Source: Palsa-1033 sp963735455 (GTDB lineage: Bacteria > Chloroflexota > Limnocylindria > Limnocylindrales > CSP1-4). From it: 64,000 nucleotides of DNA. Of this stretch, positions 42,358-50,987 are shown piece by piece. Location of the stretch: assembly GCA_963735455.1 (NCBI GenBank), contig CAVTKZ010000002.1:682001-746000 (forward strand). Direction: 5' to 3'. Both the position numbers and the translations under genes were made by a program. The notes beneath the pieces were generated by a model. It ran no database searches. It saw nothing but the letters and a program-made list of their open reading frames with translations, and was not told where the DNA came from. Positions within the stretch are counted from its first letter, which is position 1, and the number at the start of each line of letters is the position of its first letter.

Positions 42358-43098
42358 TCAGGGTCGTCGGGCGGGGGGATGACGGGTTCGGACCCGGTCC
42401 GGGCCGCCCGGCTCTCGCCGAATACCTCCAGGGCCACTAAATGGCAAGAACCACCGGCCCCGGATCGACCCGACCGGCGACGCGAGCCAGCCACGCACGG
42501 CAACGTTCTCGCTGGGCATGACCGAGTCAAGCACAGCCTTGTGAGTGGCGACGTGTCGTCGGGCAGAGCGATGCTCACCGATCGCCAGGATCCGCGAGGT
42601 ACTCGTCGCTTGCCAACGAAATCGCTCCCGCGCGATCCGCGGGCCTAGTCGGACCTTCTCATCGTGGCGCCGGAGCATCTCCTCTATCGACGTCAGCTCG
42701 GTCTTCACCTCGATCACAACCAGCGACGCGGTTGATGGGTGGAACGCCATGACATCAATTGCTCCGCGCTCGCCGTAGATGGCATATGTCACCTCAACCT
42801 CGGTTTGCCAGCCGTTTCGTGCCAGAAGCCCCACCACGGTTTCGACCAACTGCGCGTGTCGTTGGTCGAGAGTTCGATCGAGACTCCCACCACGCCAGCG
42901 GATGTCGAAGTCGGCCCGGCCGTCGAGGGGCGCCAGGATTCGACGTAGGTTGACGAGGGAGACCGAGTCCAGATGCCCGCGCTCGACTGCGGAGATCGTT
43001 GTCTGCGAGAGGTGGGCTCGAACGGCCAGGTCGACCTGCCGCCAGCCGCGGCGGCGGCGCAGGGCACGGATGACCAGCCCGACCCGTCGATCGTCCAT
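42358..43098 (-). CDS. HTH-XRE protein with PD-(D/E)XK nuclease-like domain
   Basis: 246 residues. Residues 1-60 are an XRE-type helix-turn-helix (RRRRGWRQVDLAVRAHLSQT, then TISAVERGHLDSVSL). Residues ~85-190 look like a restriction-endonuclease fold: ETVVGLLARNGWQTEVEVTY, then GERGAIDVMAFHP and VVIEVKTELTSIEE, that is, D...E-V-K with the spacing of PD-(D/E)XK enzymes. It lies antisense inside the E1-E2 operon. It may be a DNA-binding regulator with a degenerate nuclease or a solitary defence-type enzyme. The tail after ~215 is Arg/Pro-rich. The gap 42205-42357 shows nothing else. Confidence 0.7.
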   Translation of the reverse strand: MDDRRVGLVIRALRRRRGWRQVDLAVRAHLSQTTISAVERGHLDSVSLVNLRRILAPLDGRADFDIRWRGGSLDRTLDQRHAQLVETVVGLLARNGWQTEVEVTYAIYGERGAIDVMAFHPSTASLVVIEVKTELTSIEEMLRRHDEKVRLGPRIARERFRWQATSTSRILAIGEHRSARRHVATHKAVLDSVMPSENVAVRGWLASPVGSIRGRWFLPFSGPGGIRREPGGPDRVRTRHPPARRP

Positions 43099-43254
43099 TA
43101 GCCCGATGATCGTGCCGCGGACTTATCGCGGGCGTACCAAGCGGCAACCCGGGCAGGCTCGACCGATCCGGGCTCGATGCGCGACACTGTGCGCGAGCCG
43201 GCCGGCCGATCATTGAGTCCGACTCGCAGCGCGATGTCCAGGAGGACTGAATCA

Positions 43255-44844
43255 GTGGCCAAGGTGACGATGCCCCAGCTCGGCGAGAGCGTTGCCGAGG
43301 GGACGATCGGCAAGTGGCTGAAGAAGCCCGGCGATCATGTGGCCAAGTACGAGCCGCTGCTCGAGGTGATCACCGACAAGGTGAACGCCGAGGTCCCGTC
43401 GCCGGTCGAGGGCACCCTGACCCAGATCCTGGTCGAGGAAGGCGCAACGGTCCCCAACAACGCCGAGATCGCGATCATCGAGACGGCCGACGAAGCCGGC
43501 GCCGGCACGGCCGCAACGAGCGCCGCCCCTGTCGCCAGCGCCGCTCCAGCCGCAACCACCCCGGCGGCAGCCTCCGTCGCCACCGGCCCCGTCGTTACCA
43601 GCACCCCGCCCGCGACCCCGGCCCCGGCACCCGCGGCGGCGCCAGCCGCAGCCTTCGGCCCCGCCGGCTCGGACGAGCGACCCGAGCGAGCTGAGCGGCC
43701 CGAGCGCACCGACCAGGCCGCCGCAATTGCGACGGCCGACGACGACGCCCTGCCCGGCGACCCCGACGCCCGGATGACCCCGGCGGTCCGCCGCCTCCTG
43801 CGTGAGCACGGCCTCACGGCCGCGATGATCATCGGCACCGGCGGCGGCAGCCGGATCACCCGCGACGACGTCTCCAACTATGTCGAGACCCAGCGGACGA
43901 AGACGTCCGTCGGGGGCCAGATCGTCGGCGGCGCAGGCTCGGCCGGAACAGCCGCCGCCGGGACAACCGTGCCCGGAGCAACCGAGCCCGGAGCACGTGC
44001 GGGAGCGGCACCCACCTCGGCACCCAGCGCAACCCCCGCGGCCGGCAACGGCCCCTCCCCACGAACCGCCGCGCCGGCCCCGGCCAGGGCTACGACCGCG
44101 GCCAGCGCCGGCCAGCCGATCAGCTTCCCGGAAGGCGCCGACGAAGTCCTCCTGCCGATGACCCAGATGCGCAAGGGCATCGCCGCCCAGATGACCAGGG
44201 CCCTGGCAATCCCGCACGCCTACGTCCACATGGAGGTCGACGTCTCGGGCCTGGTCAGGCTGCGCGAGTCGGCCAAGCGCGAGTACCAGGCCGCCAACGG
44301 CCTGTCCCTGAGCTATGTCCCGTTCGTGGTCAAGGCCGCTGTCGAGGCGCTGCGGCGCAACCCGACCTTCAACGCCAACTGGACCGACGCCGGCCTGCTG
44401 GCCAAGCGCCGGTTCAACATCGGGGTGGCCGTTGCCGTCGATGACGGCCTGATCGTGCCGGTCGTCCGCGACGCCGACCAGCTCTCGATCCACGGCATCA
44501 ACCAGGCGATCGCCGACGTGGCCGCCAGGGCCAGGACGAACAAGCTCCGCCTCGACGACTTCGGCGGGGGCACGTTCACGATCGACAACACCGGCTGGCT
44601 GGGCTCGAACCTGACGATGCCGATCATCAACTCGCCCGAGGTCGGGATCCTGACCATGGAGGCGATCACCAAGCGAGCGGTCGTCCTCGAGACGGCGAGC
44701 GGCGACGTGATCGGCATCCGGCCGGTCATGAACGTCGTGCTCGGCCTCGACCATCGCGCCAACGACGGTGCCGGCGGGGCGGCCCTCCTGCGCGACATCA
44801 AGGCCTGGCTCGAGGCGGTCGGGCCCGAGACGGCGATCTACTAG
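43255..44844 (+). CDS. Dihydrolipoamide acyltransferase (E2)
   Basis: A 529-residue core of the complex. Lipoyl domain residues 1-78 carry the lipoylated Lys42 in EVITDKVNAEVPSP. A long Ala/Pro linker follows, then the E3/E1-binding domain (DARMTPAVRRLLREHGLTAA with GGSRITRDDVSNYV), a second Ala/Pro/Gly linker, and the catalytic domain with QMRKGIAAQMTRALAIPHAY and active-site LGLDHRANDG (HxxxDG). GTG 43255 follows AGGAGG by 9 nt. The linkers are longer than average. It follows the antisense XRE gene, so it may have its own promoter in 43099-43254. Confidence 0.95.
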   Translation: MAKVTMPQLGESVAEGTIGKWLKKPGDHVAKYEPLLEVITDKVNAEVPSPVEGTLTQILVEEGATVPNNAEIAIIETADEAGAGTAATSAAPVASAAPAATTPAAASVATGPVVTSTPPATPAPAPAAAPAAAFGPAGSDERPERAERPERTDQAAAIATADDDALPGDPDARMTPAVRRLLREHGLTAAMIIGTGGGSRITRDDVSNYVETQRTKTSVGGQIVGGAGSAGTAAAGTTVPGATEPGARAGAAPTSAPSATPAAGNGPSPRTAAPAPARATTAASAGQPISFPEGADEVLLPMTQMRKGIAAQMTRALAIPHAYVHMEVDVSGLVRLRESAKREYQAANGLSLSYVPFVVKAAVEALRRNPTFNANWTDAGLLAKRRFNIGVAVAVDDGLIVPVVRDADQLSIHGINQAIADVAARARTNKLRLDDFGGGTFTIDNTGWLGSNLTMPIINSPEVGILTMEAITKRAVVLETASGDVIGIRPVMNVVLGLDHRANDGAGGAALLRDIKAWLEAVGPETAIY

Positions 44845-44874
44845 GCCGCCCCGGGGCGCCAGGAAAGCCGCGCG

Positions 44875-45843
44875 ATGCGGGTCGTCGTCACCGGCGCGAC
44901 CGGATTCATCGGCGGCGTGGTTGCCCGTCAGCTTCGGGCCAGAGGTGACGAGGTCGTCGCGATCGTCCGCGATCCGGCCCGAGCGGCGGACCTGGGTGAC
45001 GCGGGAATCGAGCTAACGGCCGGCGACCTGGCCGAAGTCGACGCGATCGCCGGGCAGCTCTCCGGAGCCGAAGCCCTGGTCCACATGGCCGGCTCGTACC
45101 GGATCGGGATCCGGCCCTCGGAGCGGCCAGCCATGCTGGACGCGAATGTGGGCACGACCACCCGGCTCCTCGATGCCGCAGCGAGGGCGGGCACGCCGAG
45201 GATCGTCTACACCTCGACCGTCAATGTCCTCGGCAACACTCACGGCGAGGTCGTCGACGAAACCCACCGGCGCGACCTTGACGAGGGCTTCCTCAGCTAC
45301 TACGACCTGACCAAGTACCAGGCCCATGAGCTGGTCGCGGCTCGAATAGCAGGCGGGGCACCGATCGTGACCGCGATGCCGGGCGGAGTCTACGGACCGG
45401 GCGACCACTCCGAAGCGGGCGGCCAGCTGGCGCTCGCCCACGCCGGCAAGCTCCGCTACGTCGCTCTCGGTGACACCGGCCTGAGCTGGTCGTACGTCGA
45501 CGATGTTGCCGATGGGATCGTGCGAACCCTCGATCGCGGTCGCCTGGGCGAGTCGTACATCCTGAGCGGCCCGTCCTTGCTCCTGCGGGACGCGGTCGGG
45601 GCGGCAGCCATCGCCGGCCACAAGCGCCCGCCCCGTATCACCCTGCCGACCGGCCTCCTGCGCCTGTTCATTCCGGTGAGCCGTCGCTTTGGGGCGGTCG
45701 GCGGCCTGCCCGCCAACCTGGCCGAGACGATCCGGGCCGGTGACCGGGTCACGTACTGGGCCCGGGCAGCCAAGGCCGAGCGCGAGCTCGGGTTCCGGGC
45801 CCGCGACCTGGAGTCCGGATTGCGCGCCACGTTCGGGACGTAG
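44875..45843 (+). CDS. NAD-dependent epimerase/dehydratase (extended SDR)
   Basis: A 322-residue Rossmann protein: VVVTGATGFIGGVVARQLRA, DLAEVDAIAGQL, the catalytic YYDLTKYQAHELVAA (Tyr-x3-Lys), and MPGGVYGPGDHSEAGGQLAL. It resembles dihydroflavonol-4-reductase-like and nucleoside-sugar epimerases; the substrate is unknown. AGGAAAG lies 6 nt before ATG 44875. It sits between E2 and lipA, but a promoter before lipA suggests only partial co-transcription. Confidence 0.9.
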   Translation: MRVVVTGATGFIGGVVARQLRARGDEVVAIVRDPARAADLGDAGIELTAGDLAEVDAIAGQLSGAEALVHMAGSYRIGIRPSERPAMLDANVGTTTRLLDAAARAGTPRIVYTSTVNVLGNTHGEVVDETHRRDLDEGFLSYYDLTKYQAHELVAARIAGGAPIVTAMPGGVYGPGDHSEAGGQLALAHAGKLRYVALGDTGLSWSYVDDVADGIVRTLDRGRLGESYILSGPSLLLRDAVGAAAIAGHKRPPRITLPTGLLRLFIPVSRRFGAVGGLPANLAETIRAGDRVTYWARAAKAERELGFRARDLESGLRATFGT

Positions 45844-45846
45844 GCC

Positions 45847-45859
45847 TACACTCGCAGCC
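45847..45859 (+). promoter_or_regulatory. Leaderless -10 element of lipA
   Basis: TACACT (45847-45852), 7 nt, then ATG 45860. Confidence 0.55.
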
Positions 45860-46948
45860 ATGGGACGCGAACTGCCGATCTTCGAGCCGCCCGGCACGAA
45901 TCCGCACCACGCTGGCACGGCCGGCCTGTCGATCGCGCTCGGCGGCGGGTATGGGGCCGGCGGCGGGCACGAAGCGGCCACCGACCCGAACGTGCTGCGT
46001 CGTCACCCGGACTGGATCAAGGCCCGGATCCCCTCGGGCGAGAACTATCACGACCTGAAGGCGCTCCTGCGCGGCCTGACCCTCAACACCGTCTGCGAGG
46101 AGGCGCACTGCCCGAACATCGCCGAGTGCTGGGACCAGCGCACGGCAACGATCATGATCCTGGGCGATACCTGTACCCGGGCCTGCGGCTTCTGTGCGGT
46201 GAAGACTGGCCGGCCGACCTGGTTCGACGACGACGAGCCGCGCCGCGTCGCCGAGGCGCTCGCCGCCCTCGACCTGGAGCATGTCGTGATCACCAGCGTC
46301 GCCCGCGACGACCTGCCCGACGGTGGCGCCGGGATCTTCGCCGAGACGATTCGCCAGGTCCGCGCCCGCTCCGCCGGGATGGGCGTCGAGGTCCTGATCC
46401 CGGACTTCAACGGGACCGACGAGCCGCTCAAGACCGTGATGGCCGCCCGGCCGGACATCCTCAACCACAACCTCGAGACCGTCGAGCGGCTCCAGAAGCC
46501 AGTCCGCAAGCGGGCGCGCTACGGTCGCAGCCTGTCGGTCCTCGAGCGGGCCAAGGCGTATGCCGTGGCCGACGGCTGGACCGTCCACACGAAATCTAGC
46601 CTGATGGTCGGTCTGGGCGAGACCCGCGACGAGCTGAGCCAGGCGTTCCGCGACTTGCGCGCGGTCGACTGCGACATCCTGACGATCGGCCAGTACCTGC
46701 GCCCATCGCTCGAGCACCTCGAGCTGATTCGCTATTACCACCCCGATGAGTTCGCCGAGATGAAGGCCGAGGCCCTCGAGCTCGGCTTCCGCCATGTCGA
46801 ATCGGGTCCCCTCGTCCGCTCGAGCTACCACGCTCGCGACCAGGTCCCCGGAGCGGAGCTGCGCCGGGCACGGCGCCAGGCGACGATCGACGCCGACGGC
46901 CGAATCGTGCCGGGCGTCCCGCGCGAGCCCGACGCCCTCGCCGGCTGA
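45860..46948 (+). CDS. lipA: Lipoyl synthase
   Basis: A radical-SAM enzyme inserting sulfur into octanoyl groups to make the lipoyl cofactor used by E2. It has the auxiliary-cluster cysteines CEEAHCPNIAEC, the SAM-cluster motif CTRACGFC, VITSVARDDLPDGGAGIFAE, DILNHNLETVERLQKPVRKR and the C-terminal RSSYHARDQ serine region. The length (362) exceeds the usual ~320 because of an N-terminal extension with a Gly-rich patch (ALGGGYGAGGGHE). Its place right after the 2-oxoacid dehydrogenase genes fits its role. lipB is not in the window. Confidence 0.97.
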   Translation: MGRELPIFEPPGTNPHHAGTAGLSIALGGGYGAGGGHEAATDPNVLRRHPDWIKARIPSGENYHDLKALLRGLTLNTVCEEAHCPNIAECWDQRTATIMILGDTCTRACGFCAVKTGRPTWFDDDEPRRVAEALAALDLEHVVITSVARDDLPDGGAGIFAETIRQVRARSAGMGVEVLIPDFNGTDEPLKTVMAARPDILNHNLETVERLQKPVRKRARYGRSLSVLERAKAYAVADGWTVHTKSSLMVGLGETRDELSQAFRDLRAVDCDILTIGQYLRPSLEHLELIRYYHPDEFAEMKAEALELGFRHVESGPLVRSSYHARDQVPGAELRRARRQATIDADGRIVPGVPREPDALAG

Positions 46949-46980
46949 ACCAGTTCGCTGCCAGCGGCGAACCTGAAGGC

Positions 46981-47796
46981 GTGAACCAGCCACCGCCCGA
47001 AGCGCCGCGCCGGGCCGCCATCAACTTCGAGATCGGCCCGGTCGGGCGAAGACGGCGAGGCATTGACCCCGGCTGGATCGTTGCTGCGCTGGTCGCCGTG
47101 CTGCTGCTCGCAGCCATCACCCATCCCTGGCAGTCGACGACGCCGGCCTCGGCGGTTGCCCTCAGCCCCGATCCGGCGAGCCCGGCCGCGGTTCGGTCGC
47201 TGGTCCCGGGCGGCCAGCCGGCTGCCTCCCCGGGTTCGTCGAACGCACCGATCCCGGTTGTCACCCAGGGCGGGCCCGTCACGGACCAGATTGCCATCGA
47301 CATCGGCAATCTTGGCGAAGACCAGGGCGCGTGGGGCGTCGGCGTCGGGGCGCCTGTCGGGCCGCCGCTTCAGCCGACCCTCGAGATCCCCGCGCTGGGG
47401 GTGGCGACGGAGCAGGCGTGGTGGACCTGGATCGTCGTCCCCTCGACTCCCGCGGCATCGATGACGGACGGCTCCGCGGATGCCGTCCAGGCGCTGCCGG
47501 TCGACCGGCTGTGCACGGGCGTGCCAGACTTGCCGACGGGTGGCCAGGTCCTCGTGGTCACAACGCCGCGCGGGACGCGGATCGCGTCGGAGTTCGGTGG
47601 CTGGCAGGCGGTCGGCTGGCACGACGAGCCGCGCGACGTCGAGTCGATCCAATTCAACGGGCTGGTGATCAGCAGCTCCAGCGACGTCAGCTATATCAAG
47701 CTCGACGACGGCCGCGCCTGGCCCGACGGTCGCTACGAGTTCCATGTCGACGAATCCGGCGGGACCAACCTCACGGTCTGCCTCGGCCGGCCGTAG
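46981..47796 (+). CDS. Single-pass membrane-anchored protein, function unknown (271 aa)
   Basis: A short cytoplasmic N-terminus with RRRRG, one membrane segment (GWIVAALVAVLLLAAI, ~residues 33-50), then an extracytoplasmic part with a Pro/Ser linker and a beta-rich domain containing TPRGTRIASEFGGWQAVGWH and a Cys near the end. GTG 46981 gives the N-terminus. I recognise no domain. A secreted carbohydrate-binding or sensor role is possible but unsupported. Confidence 0.65.
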   Translation: MNQPPPEAPRRAAINFEIGPVGRRRRGIDPGWIVAALVAVLLLAAITHPWQSTTPASAVALSPDPASPAAVRSLVPGGQPAASPGSSNAPIPVVTQGGPVTDQIAIDIGNLGEDQGAWGVGVGAPVGPPLQPTLEIPALGVATEQAWWTWIVVPSTPAASMTDGSADAVQALPVDRLCTGVPDLPTGGQVLVVTTPRGTRIASEFGGWQAVGWHDEPRDVESIQFNGLVISSSSDVSYIKLDDGRAWPDGRYEFHVDESGGTNLTVCLGRP

Positions 47797-47825
47797 CTAG
47801 GACGGTCACCGTGGCCCGGCTCCGC

Positions 47826-47837
47826 TATCCTCAGGCA
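47826..47837 (+). promoter_or_regulatory. Leaderless -10 element of the deaminase gene
   Basis: TATCCT (47826-47831), 6 nt, then ATG 47838. Confidence 0.55.
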
Positions 47838-48890
47838 ATGGCGACGATCTCCCGCAAGACGGCCCTGGCCGAGCTCCACTGCCACCTCGGCGGCGCCGTC
47901 ACGCCCTCGATCATGTGGGGCATCGCCCATGCCCAGGGGATCAAGCTGCCGACCAAGGACTACTGGGAATTCCGGGACATGATCACCGTGTCCAACAAGC
48001 GCAGCCGGAGCTTCGACGGCTACCTCCAGCTGTTCCACTGGACCGAGCTGATCCAGTCCTCGCCGCTGGCCGTGGAGCGCTCCGTCTACGAGGTGGTCGG
48101 CGGCGCCTACCGCAAGAACAACATCACGACGACCGAGCTGCGCTTCAACCCGATGAAGCGCAACCGGGGCGGCGAGCAGGACCTCGACCACATCATCGCC
48201 GCGGCGGTCCGCGGGATGGATCGGGCGTCGCTCGAATACCCGGTCAAGCCGGGCCTGATCTTCTGCCTGGATCGGGCCTTTCCCTTCGAGCTCAACGAGA
48301 TCCTCGTCGAAAAGGCGATCGCCTGGCACGACCGGGGCGTGGTCGGGGTCGACATCGCCGGCCCGGAGAGCTCGACCTTCCGGGTCGCCGACTACAAGCG
48401 GCTCTTCCGCCGGGCGCGCCAGTTCGGCCTGGGCCTGACGGTCCACACCGGCGAATCGGGCCCGATCGAGGAGGTCGCCCGGGTCGTCGAGCTGCTCGAG
48501 CCCGACCGGATCGGCCACGGCGTCAAGGCGGCCTACGACCCGCGGGCGATGGAGATGCTCCGCGAGCGGGGGATCGTCCTCGAGATCTGCCCGACCTCGA
48601 ACCTGAACACCGGCGTCGTCTCGAGCTGGGAGGAGTTCCGCTGGATCTTCGACCAGTTCCGGCGCAACGAGGTCCGCTTCTCGATCAACACCGATGGCCC
48701 GGAGATGCTCAAGACGTATATCCGGGACGAGCTCCAGACCCTGGGCCGGCTGGGCATCCTGTCGACCGACGACCAGCGGATCGCGATCGATACGGCGCTC
48801 GCCGCGTCGTTCGTGCCCAACGTGACCGACGTGATCCCGGCGGTCCTGGAGCCGGCCCGGCGGGCCGAGGTCGAGCGCGAGGAAGCCTGA
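47838..48890 (+). CDS. Adenosine deaminase family protein
   Basis: A 350-residue zinc amidohydrolase. Metal and active-site motifs occur in the expected order: ELHCHLGGAVTPS, VHTGESGPIEEV, DRIGHGVKAAYDP, EICPTSNLNTGVV and FSINTDGPEMLKTY. The NTDGP form (rather than NTDDP) and the KTALAELHCHLGG start place it in an adenosine-deaminase-like subgroup that may use modified adenines. The length is normal. The start follows a -10 box directly. It is convergent with the SufR-like gene (12-bp gap). Confidence 0.92.
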   Translation: MATISRKTALAELHCHLGGAVTPSIMWGIAHAQGIKLPTKDYWEFRDMITVSNKRSRSFDGYLQLFHWTELIQSSPLAVERSVYEVVGGAYRKNNITTTELRFNPMKRNRGGEQDLDHIIAAAVRGMDRASLEYPVKPGLIFCLDRAFPFELNEILVEKAIAWHDRGVVGVDIAGPESSTFRVADYKRLFRRARQFGLGLTVHTGESGPIEEVARVVELLEPDRIGHGVKAAYDPRAMEMLRERGIVLEICPTSNLNTGVVSSWEEFRWIFDQFRRNEVRFSINTDGPEMLKTYIRDELQTLGRLGILSTDDQRIAIDTALAASFVPNVTDVIPAVLEPARRAEVEREEA

Positions 48891-48902
48891 CCCGAAGCCC
48901 GG

Positions 48903-49646
48903 TCAGTCGGGGCGGGCGCTGATCCGGTAGGTGCAGCAGCGATCGCCTGCCGCGATGTGGCTCTCGCGGACCACGTCGGCCCCGAGCACCTCGCGGAACA
49001 GGGCGAGCTCCGCCTCACACGCCGCGGGATCGCCGGCGGCCACGTGATAGATCGCGCAGTTGTGCTCGCGCAGCCGGATCGTGCCGTCGGCCGAGAGCTC
49101 CGCGGCACACAGGTAGCCCTGCTCGTCCTGGATGACGGCCAGCTCGCGGACCCGCTCCAGGAACGGGGCATCGGGGCCGGGGCTCTCGTCGAGGCGGCGC
49201 TGGATCCGCTCAGCGGTCTGCGCCCGGCGCGTCTCGAAGACCCGGTCGACCAGCTCCCGGCCGCCGATCGCATCGATCGCCGCGATCAGGCCGCTCGCCA
49301 GCCCGTCGTAATTGGCCGGGAAGAGCTGCTGGGCGTTGGGGGTCACGTCGTACAGGTGGCGCGGCCGGCCAACGCCGTGGCGCTCGGTCCGGCGCGAGAC
49401 GAGGCCCTCGGCCTCGAGGACCCGGAGCTGCTGGAGGACGCCGGTCCGGCTGGCGCCAACGAGCCCGGCCAGCTGATCGGGCGAGCTGGGACCCGCGGTG
49501 CGCAGGGCCAGGACGAGCTCCCGGCGGAGCGTTGGCGCATGGCCGTCGGGGTGGGCGCCGGGTCCGTCTCCGGGGTCGCCGGCATGATGAGGCGCCGGCA
49601 GCGAGTCGTTGGGAAGCGGCGATCCGAGGCTTGGGCCCTCCATCAC
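48903..49646 (-). CDS. SufR/DeoR-like winged-helix regulator with cysteine cluster
   Basis: 247 residues. An N-terminal ~40-residue polar leader precedes a winged helix (ELVLALRTAGPSSPDQLAGL, ASRTGVLQQLRVLEAEGLVS). A C-terminal region carries four cysteine sites: YLCAAELS, EHNCAIYHVA, PAACEAELALF and GDRCCTYRI. This spacing is that of SufR-type [Fe-S]-sensing repressors of iron-sulfur assembly. The start is GTG 49646 or ATG 49643. It is divergent from the acyl-CoA dehydrogenase; no suf genes are in the window, so its targets are elsewhere or it is a paralogue. Confidence 0.85.
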   Translation of the reverse strand: MMEGPSLGSPLPNDSLPAPHHAGDPGDGPGAHPDGHAPTLRRELVLALRTAGPSSPDQLAGLVGASRTGVLQQLRVLEAEGLVSRRTERHGVGRPRHLYDVTPNAQQLFPANYDGLASGLIAAIDAIGGRELVDRVFETRRAQTAERIQRRLDESPGPDAPFLERVRELAVIQDEQGYLCAAELSADGTIRLREHNCAIYHVAAGDPAACEAELALFREVLGADVVRESHIAAGDRCCTYRISARPD

Positions 49647-49651
49647 GGGTG

Positions 49652-49657
49652 AGGCTA
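49652..49657 (-). promoter_or_regulatory. -10 element of the SufR-like gene, near-leaderless
   Basis: Minus-strand TAGCCT lies 5 nt before GTG 49646 and 8 nt before ATG 49643. Confidence 0.45.
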
Positions 49658-49723
49658 GCAGAGGGTCGTCAAAGCCGCTCGGGCCTGACGGCCGCTCCGT
49701 CCCGCCCGGGCAGGTGGCCGGTG

Positions 49724-49735
49724 TACCCTCCGGCT
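49724..49735 (+). promoter_or_regulatory. Leaderless -10 element of the acyl-CoA dehydrogenase gene
   Basis: TACCCT (49724-49729), 6 nt, then GTG 49736. Confidence 0.5.
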
Positions 49736-50953
49736 GTGGACCTCGACCTCGCCCCGGAGCACGTCCTCCTCCGCGACACGGTGCGCGACTTCATGCTCAG
49801 CGAGGTGGCCCCGGCGATCGACGAGCACGAACGTGCCAGGCGCTTCCCGCGCCCGATCGTCGACCAGCTGGGGAAGATGGGCTGGCTGGGCATCCCGTTT
49901 CCGGAGGACGAAGGCGGGGCCGGCCTGGACACCCTGGCCTATGCGATCGCGGTGGAGGAGATCGGCCGGGTGTGGGGCTCGCTGGGCCTGATCGTGGCCG
50001 CTCACACCAGCCTGGGCTGCGGCCCGCTCCACCAGTCCGGGTCGGCCGCCCAGAAGGAGCGCCACCTCGTGCCGATGGCCGAGGGCCGGGTGATCGGGGC
50101 CTACGGCCTCACCGAACCCGGCGCCGGTTCGGACTCGGGTGGCACCCGGACCACGGCCCGCTTCGAGGACGGCCCCGATGGCGGCAGCTGGGTCCTCGAC
50201 GGCGGCAAGCGCTTCATCACCAATGCCGGCCAGGCCGGGACCTACGTCGTCACCGCCCGGACCGGGACCCGGCCCAAAGCCGGTGGCGGCAAAGGCGACG
50301 GCAAGGACGAGGGCAACGGCCACGGCGGTGGCGGCGCCGAGATCAGCGCCTTCATCGTGCCCTCCGACACGCCCGGCTTCTCGATCGGCCGGCTCGAGGA
50401 GAAGATGGGCCTCCATGCCTCGGCGACCGGCGAGCTGATCTTCGAGGGAGCCCGGGTGCCCGCCGCCAACCTGCTGGGCGAGCGCGGCGAGGGCTTCCGG
50501 ATCGCCCTGCGGACCCTCGATGGCGGCCGGATCAGCATCGGCGCCCTCGCCGTCGGCCTTGCCCAGGCCGCTCTCGACGCAGCGATCCCGTACGCCCAGA
50601 CCCGCCAGCAGTTCGGCCGGCCGATCGGCTCGTTCCAGGGCGTCGCGTTCATGATCGCCGACATGGCGACCGAGATCGAGGCTGCCCGGCAGCTCGTCTG
50701 GCGGGCCGCCTGGCTGAAGGATCGCGGCCGTGAGTATGGCCTCGCCGCGGCCCAGGCCAAGCTATTCGCCTCGGAGGTCAGCGCCCGGGCGACGAACGCC
50801 GCGATCCAGGTCCACGGTGGCTACGGCTACGTCGAGGAGTACAAGGTCGAGCGCTACCTGCGCGACGCCAAGCTGACCGAGATCGGCGAGGGCACCAGCC
50901 AGATCCAGCGCCTGGTGATCGCCCGCAAGATCCTCGACCTGCGGGTCGTCTAG
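49736..50953 (+). CDS. Acyl-CoA dehydrogenase
   Basis: A 405-residue FAD enzyme of fatty- or branched-acyl-CoA oxidation. It has YGLTEPGAGSDSGGTRTTAR, KRFITNAGQAGTYVV, RKQ-type YAQTRQQFGRPIGSFQG, and the catalytic-base/terminal segment QVHGGYGYVEEYKVERYLRD followed by EIGEGTSQIQ. An unusual Gly/Lys/Asp-rich low-complexity insert (about residues 178-200, KAGGGKGDGKDEGNGHGGGG) lies in the middle beta domain. GTG 49736 follows a -10 box directly. It could serve the branched-chain oxoacid products of the operon at 38.7-44.8 kb. Confidence 0.95.
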   Translation: MDLDLAPEHVLLRDTVRDFMLSEVAPAIDEHERARRFPRPIVDQLGKMGWLGIPFPEDEGGAGLDTLAYAIAVEEIGRVWGSLGLIVAAHTSLGCGPLHQSGSAAQKERHLVPMAEGRVIGAYGLTEPGAGSDSGGTRTTARFEDGPDGGSWVLDGGKRFITNAGQAGTYVVTARTGTRPKAGGGKGDGKDEGNGHGGGGAEISAFIVPSDTPGFSIGRLEEKMGLHASATGELIFEGARVPAANLLGERGEGFRIALRTLDGGRISIGALAVGLAQAALDAAIPYAQTRQQFGRPIGSFQGVAFMIADMATEIEAARQLVWRAAWLKDRGREYGLAAAQAKLFASEVSARATNAAIQVHGGYGYVEEYKVERYLRDAKLTEIGEGTSQIQRLVIARKILDLRVV

Positions 50954-50987
50954 GACCCGGTCTCGGCCTGCCCGCTCCACGCGGCGC

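Noticed and set aside
43252..44754. 500-aa Gly/Arg/Asp-rich minus-strand ORF opposite E2
   Set aside because: Antisense of the Ala/Pro linkers of E2.
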